Positions 25,060 through 25,070 of a stretch of DNA of 25,070 bases are shown piece after piece. The stretch's first letter is position 1. Every line of letters begins with the position of its first letter. The notes below the pieces were generated by a model that worked only from the letters and a program-made list of their open reading frames with translations, did no database searches and had not been told where the DNA came from. A program made the translations under genes and the position numbers. Source of the stretch: Prevotellaceae bacterium UBA2757 (GTDB lineage: Bacteria; Bacteroidota; Bacteroidia; Bacteroidales; Bacteroidaceae); assembly GCA_002353215.1 (NCBI GenBank), contig DEJD01000058.1:24102-49171 (forward strand), given 5' to 3'.

Positions 25060-25070
25060 ATGAAAACTCT
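25060..25070 (+). CDS. Possible start of a further gene, cut by the window edge
   Basis: ATGAAAACTCT at the end of the window may be a start codon with the first codons (Met-Lys-Thr-). The preceding 158 bases are non-coding and AT-rich and contain promoter-like elements, which supports a new transcription unit. Eleven bases are not enough to identify a product. Confidence 0.3.

Overview
The window looks like a chromosomal core segment of a Bacteroidales bacterium, most likely a Prevotella/Segatella-type organism. Three things point there: promoters of the Bacteroidetes form (TTTG, 19-20 nt, TAnnTTTG) with no Shine-Dalgarno sequences before the starts; a lipidated TamA homologue (TamL) next to TamB; and AT-rich dispersed repeats built from ATTAAAAATGAAGAATTA-like units. 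I see no phage, plasmid, CRISPR, rRNA or tRNA signal. There is no gene-free stretch longer than 300 bases; the longest is 266 bases (3872-4137).

Layout. Positions 1-1386 (+) hold the C-terminal two thirds of an S9 prolyl-oligopeptidase-type peptidase, cut by the window edge, ending at a strong hairpin terminator shared with the convergent gpmI. Positions 1460-3871 (-) are a two-gene unit: a YhaM-like HD phosphohydrolase and the cofactor-independent phosphoglycerate mutase GpmI. Positions 4138-7330 (+) are a two-gene unit of unknown function: a 595-residue lipoprotein and an outer-membrane beta-barrel-like protein, behind a promoter region with a 21-bp tandem repeat. Positions 7349-17740 (-) are a tightly packed unit transcribed mdh > GH53 endo-galactanase > tamB > tamL > manA, with stop/start overlaps at three of the four junctions. 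Positions 17940-18479 (+) encode a gamma-class carbonic anhydrase-like protein, and 18492-19727 (-) a YitT-family membrane protein with an unusually long C-terminus. Positions 19948-24901 (+) are the unit prfC > tsaC-like > ClC channel/transporter > fmt, mostly translation genes with an anion channel inside. The last 158 bases before 25060 carry a promoter-like sequence overlapped by nested inverted repeats, then the probable first codons of another gene.

How they fit together. GpmI, Mdh and ManA are central carbon and sugar-phosphate enzymes. TamB and TamL form the envelope translocation and assembly module, here cotranscribed with a secreted galactanase and Mdh. PrfC, TsaC and Fmt act in translation termination, t6A tRNA modification and initiator tRNA formylation.

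I found no clear new defence or mobile system. The best leads are the uncharacterised lipoprotein/barrel pair with its repeat-bearing promoter, the coupled mdh-GH53-tamB-tamL-manA operon, the in-frame dispersed repeat inside the S9 peptidase, the YitT C-terminal extension, and the ClC protein with a channel-type valine at the internal proton-glutamate position.
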